This document shows, one piece after another, positions 6,784 to 7,596 of a DNA stretch of 7,596 nt (its first letter is position 1; each line of letters opens with the position of its first letter). A model generated the notes under the pieces. The model was not told the origin of the DNA and searched no databases. It saw only the letters and a program-made list of their open reading frames with translations. The stretch covers positions 1 to 7,596 of the forward strand of contig JALVEU010000327.1 in the NCBI GenBank assembly GCA_027030565.1, given 5' to 3'. Made by a program: the position numbers and the translations under genes. The DNA is from Gammaproteobacteria bacterium (GTDB lineage: Bacteria > Pseudomonadota > Gammaproteobacteria > JAJDOJ01).

Positions 6784-6821
6784 GGGGTTCCAAATATACA
6801 TTCGCATAGGGGGTTCCAAAT
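6784..6821 (+). repeat. 12-bp direct repeat in the leader of the anchored-protein gene
   Basis: GGGGTTCCAAAT occurs exactly at 6784-6795 and 6810-6821, 26 bp apart. The second copy carries the ribosome binding site and the first two bases of the ATG at 6820. The first copy runs into TATACA (6795-6800), which resembles a -10 box. It could be a pair of regulator sites or a duplicated translation-start region whose first copy lost its ATG (AAATAT). Confidence 0.6.
6808..6813 (+). promoter_or_regulatory. Ribosome binding site of the anchored-protein gene
   Basis: AGGGGG stands 6 nt before the ATG at 6820 and fixes this start, which is directly followed by a signal peptide. A weak -10-like TATACA lies at 6795-6800, but its best -35 (CTGTCG at 6774-6779, 15-nt spacer) is poor, so I do not call a promoter. 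TACAAT at 6686-6691 is another unsupported -10-like box. Confidence 0.55.
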
Positions 6822-7509
6822 GAAAGTTCTCAGTCGTATCACGCTCGGGCTGGCCCTCGGGGCCGCGATGGGTCTCCAGTCCGCGTCTGCTCAGGTGGCG
6901 GAAGAGTTCGACAACTTCGACATCACGCAGGGTAACCCGGCGGCGCCCGCCGTGGAAGTGACGACCCCGGGCGGGACCGACACCAACACCATCAACGACG
7001 CGCCCGCGCCCGGCATCACCCGTGAGCTGCAGGTACACCTGAACGGGGGTCTGGGTGTGCGTGCCTATGTCTCGGGCGGGTTCTACCACTATTCTCAGGA
7101 CTCCGGGAGCACCTCGGCCAGCGCCACCACCACCTGGACCATCCCGGCGGCCAGCTGCCTCGACTGGAATGACGTCACCGGACTGCGCCTCACCATCAAG
7201 AACGACCATCCGGTCCCGGTGAGCGTCACGGTCAACGGCTCCACCGTGACCCAGAACCTGGCGGCGAGCTTCGACTTCCGTGACGTCGACTTCGCCGTGG
7301 GTGGCAACAGCTGTGTGACCAGCGTGGTGCTGCACATCGATGGCACCGGCACGCCGGACCTGGATCTGGATCTGGACAGCATCGGCCTGGTTCGCACCCC
7401 GATCGTTCCGGTACCGGCGGTCTCTGCCGTTGGGGTCGGACTGGCGGTCCTCGGCATCCCGCTGGCCGCAGCGGGCCTGGCACGTCGGCGCAGGAAACAA
7501 GCGCAGTAA
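6820..7509 (+). CDS. Exported beta-rich protein with C-terminal tripartite anchor/sorting tail (PEP-CTERM/IPTL-CTERM-like)
   Basis: The product has 229 residues. Residues 1-24 are a clear signal peptide ending SASA. The body (25-191) is beta-rich and begins EEFDNFDITQGN and ends DLDLDLDSIGLV; this arrangement resembles the jelly-roll domains of PEP-CTERM-type surface proteins, though I cannot assign a family. C113 and C165 are the only cysteines in the mature part and may pair. The C-terminus has three parts: VPVPAVS (196-202), a hydrophobic segment (203-221) and RRRRK (222-226). This is the layout of exosortase/sorting tails such as PEP-CTERM and IPTL-CTERM, in which the protein is held in the inner membrane and then processed. 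The motif is neither classic PEP nor IPTL, so the processing enzyme is uncertain. A strong ribosome binding site precedes it and a terminator follows, so it is monocistronic. It may be abundant, an inference from those signals. Confidence 0.85.
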   Translation: MKVLSRITLGLALGAAMGLQSASAQVAEEFDNFDITQGNPAAPAVEVTTPGGTDTNTINDAPAPGITRELQVHLNGGLGVRAYVSGGFYHYSQDSGSTSASATTTWTIPAASCLDWNDVTGLRLTIKNDHPVPVSVTVNGSTVTQNLAASFDFRDVDFAVGGNSCVTSVVLHIDGTGTPDLDLDLDSIGLVRTPIVPVPAVSAVGVGLAVLGIPLAAAGLARRRRKQAQ

Positions 7510-7535
7510 AGCCTGACCCGGCTGCGAGCCGAAGC

Positions 7536-7565
7536 AAAAAAGGGCGGGACACCCCGCCCTTTTTT
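7536..7565 (+). terminator. Rho-independent terminator, possibly bidirectional
   Basis: AAAAAAGGGCGGG (7536-7548) pairs perfectly with CCCGCCCTTTTTT (7553-7565) around the loop ACAC. This 13-bp stem with a T-run lies 27 nt after the stop of the anchored-protein gene. The A-run on the other side means it could also stop transcription from a convergent gene to the right. The remaining bases to 7596 show nothing recognisable. Confidence 0.92.
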
Positions 7566-7596
7566 GTCGGTGCATTGCGCGCCGGCGACCGGTGTA

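Noticed and set aside
5866..6819. In-frame extension upstream of the anchored protein
   Set aside because: It is the shadow of apaH in another frame; the real start at 6820 has a ribosome binding site and a signal peptide.

Overview
The window is high-GC DNA (roughly two thirds G+C by eye) with the codon habits and gene order of a gammaproteobacterium. The rsmA-apaG-apaH core, together with secreted proteins carrying DUF11-type repeats and a C-terminal anchor/sorting tail, would fit a Chromatiales/Ectothiorhodospiraceae-like lineage. That placement is an inference; no rRNA or other phylogenetic marker is present to fix it.

Layout. Positions 1-2539 (minus strand) hold the first 846 residues of a large secreted multidomain protein that runs off the left edge. 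It has a signal peptide, a matrixin-like metzincin zinc protease domain with HEHGHGLGLAH and a Met-turn, a PPC-like beta domain, and four DUF11-type repeat units, one of them only half length. A divergent intergenic region of about 200 bp follows. From 2745 to 6685 six plus-strand genes are packed like one operon: a gamma-glutamylcyclotransferase-like protein, a secreted staphylococcal-nuclease-fold protein that seems to have lost most of its catalytic residues, an unrecognised 300-residue protein, rsmA (16S rRNA dimethyltransferase), apaG and apaH (diadenosine tetraphosphatase). The first four are joined by 4-bp GTGA/ATGA stop-start overlaps and the last two junctions have gaps of 12 and 5 nt, so co-transcription and translational coupling are likely. 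After a 134-bp gap comes a separate gene (6820-7509) for a small exported protein with a predicted beta-rich body and a tripartite C-terminal tail (VPVP motif, hydrophobic segment, RRRRK). A strong intrinsic terminator (7536-7565) closes it.

How it fits together. rsmA, apaG and apaH are the conserved housekeeping part: ribosome maturation and Ap4A turnover. In Escherichia coli they sit behind surA and pdxA; here those positions are occupied by three small genes that are not usual partners. The two secreted proteins flanking the operon, the protease and the tail-anchored protein, belong to the cell-surface fraction and have their own transcription units.

The best candidates for something new are the unrecognised 300-aa gene translationally coupled to rsmA, the degenerate exported nuclease homologue, and the tail-bearing secreted protein with a 12-bp direct repeat overlapping its ribosome binding site. 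I saw no CRISPR array, transposon, phage gene, tRNA or rRNA.
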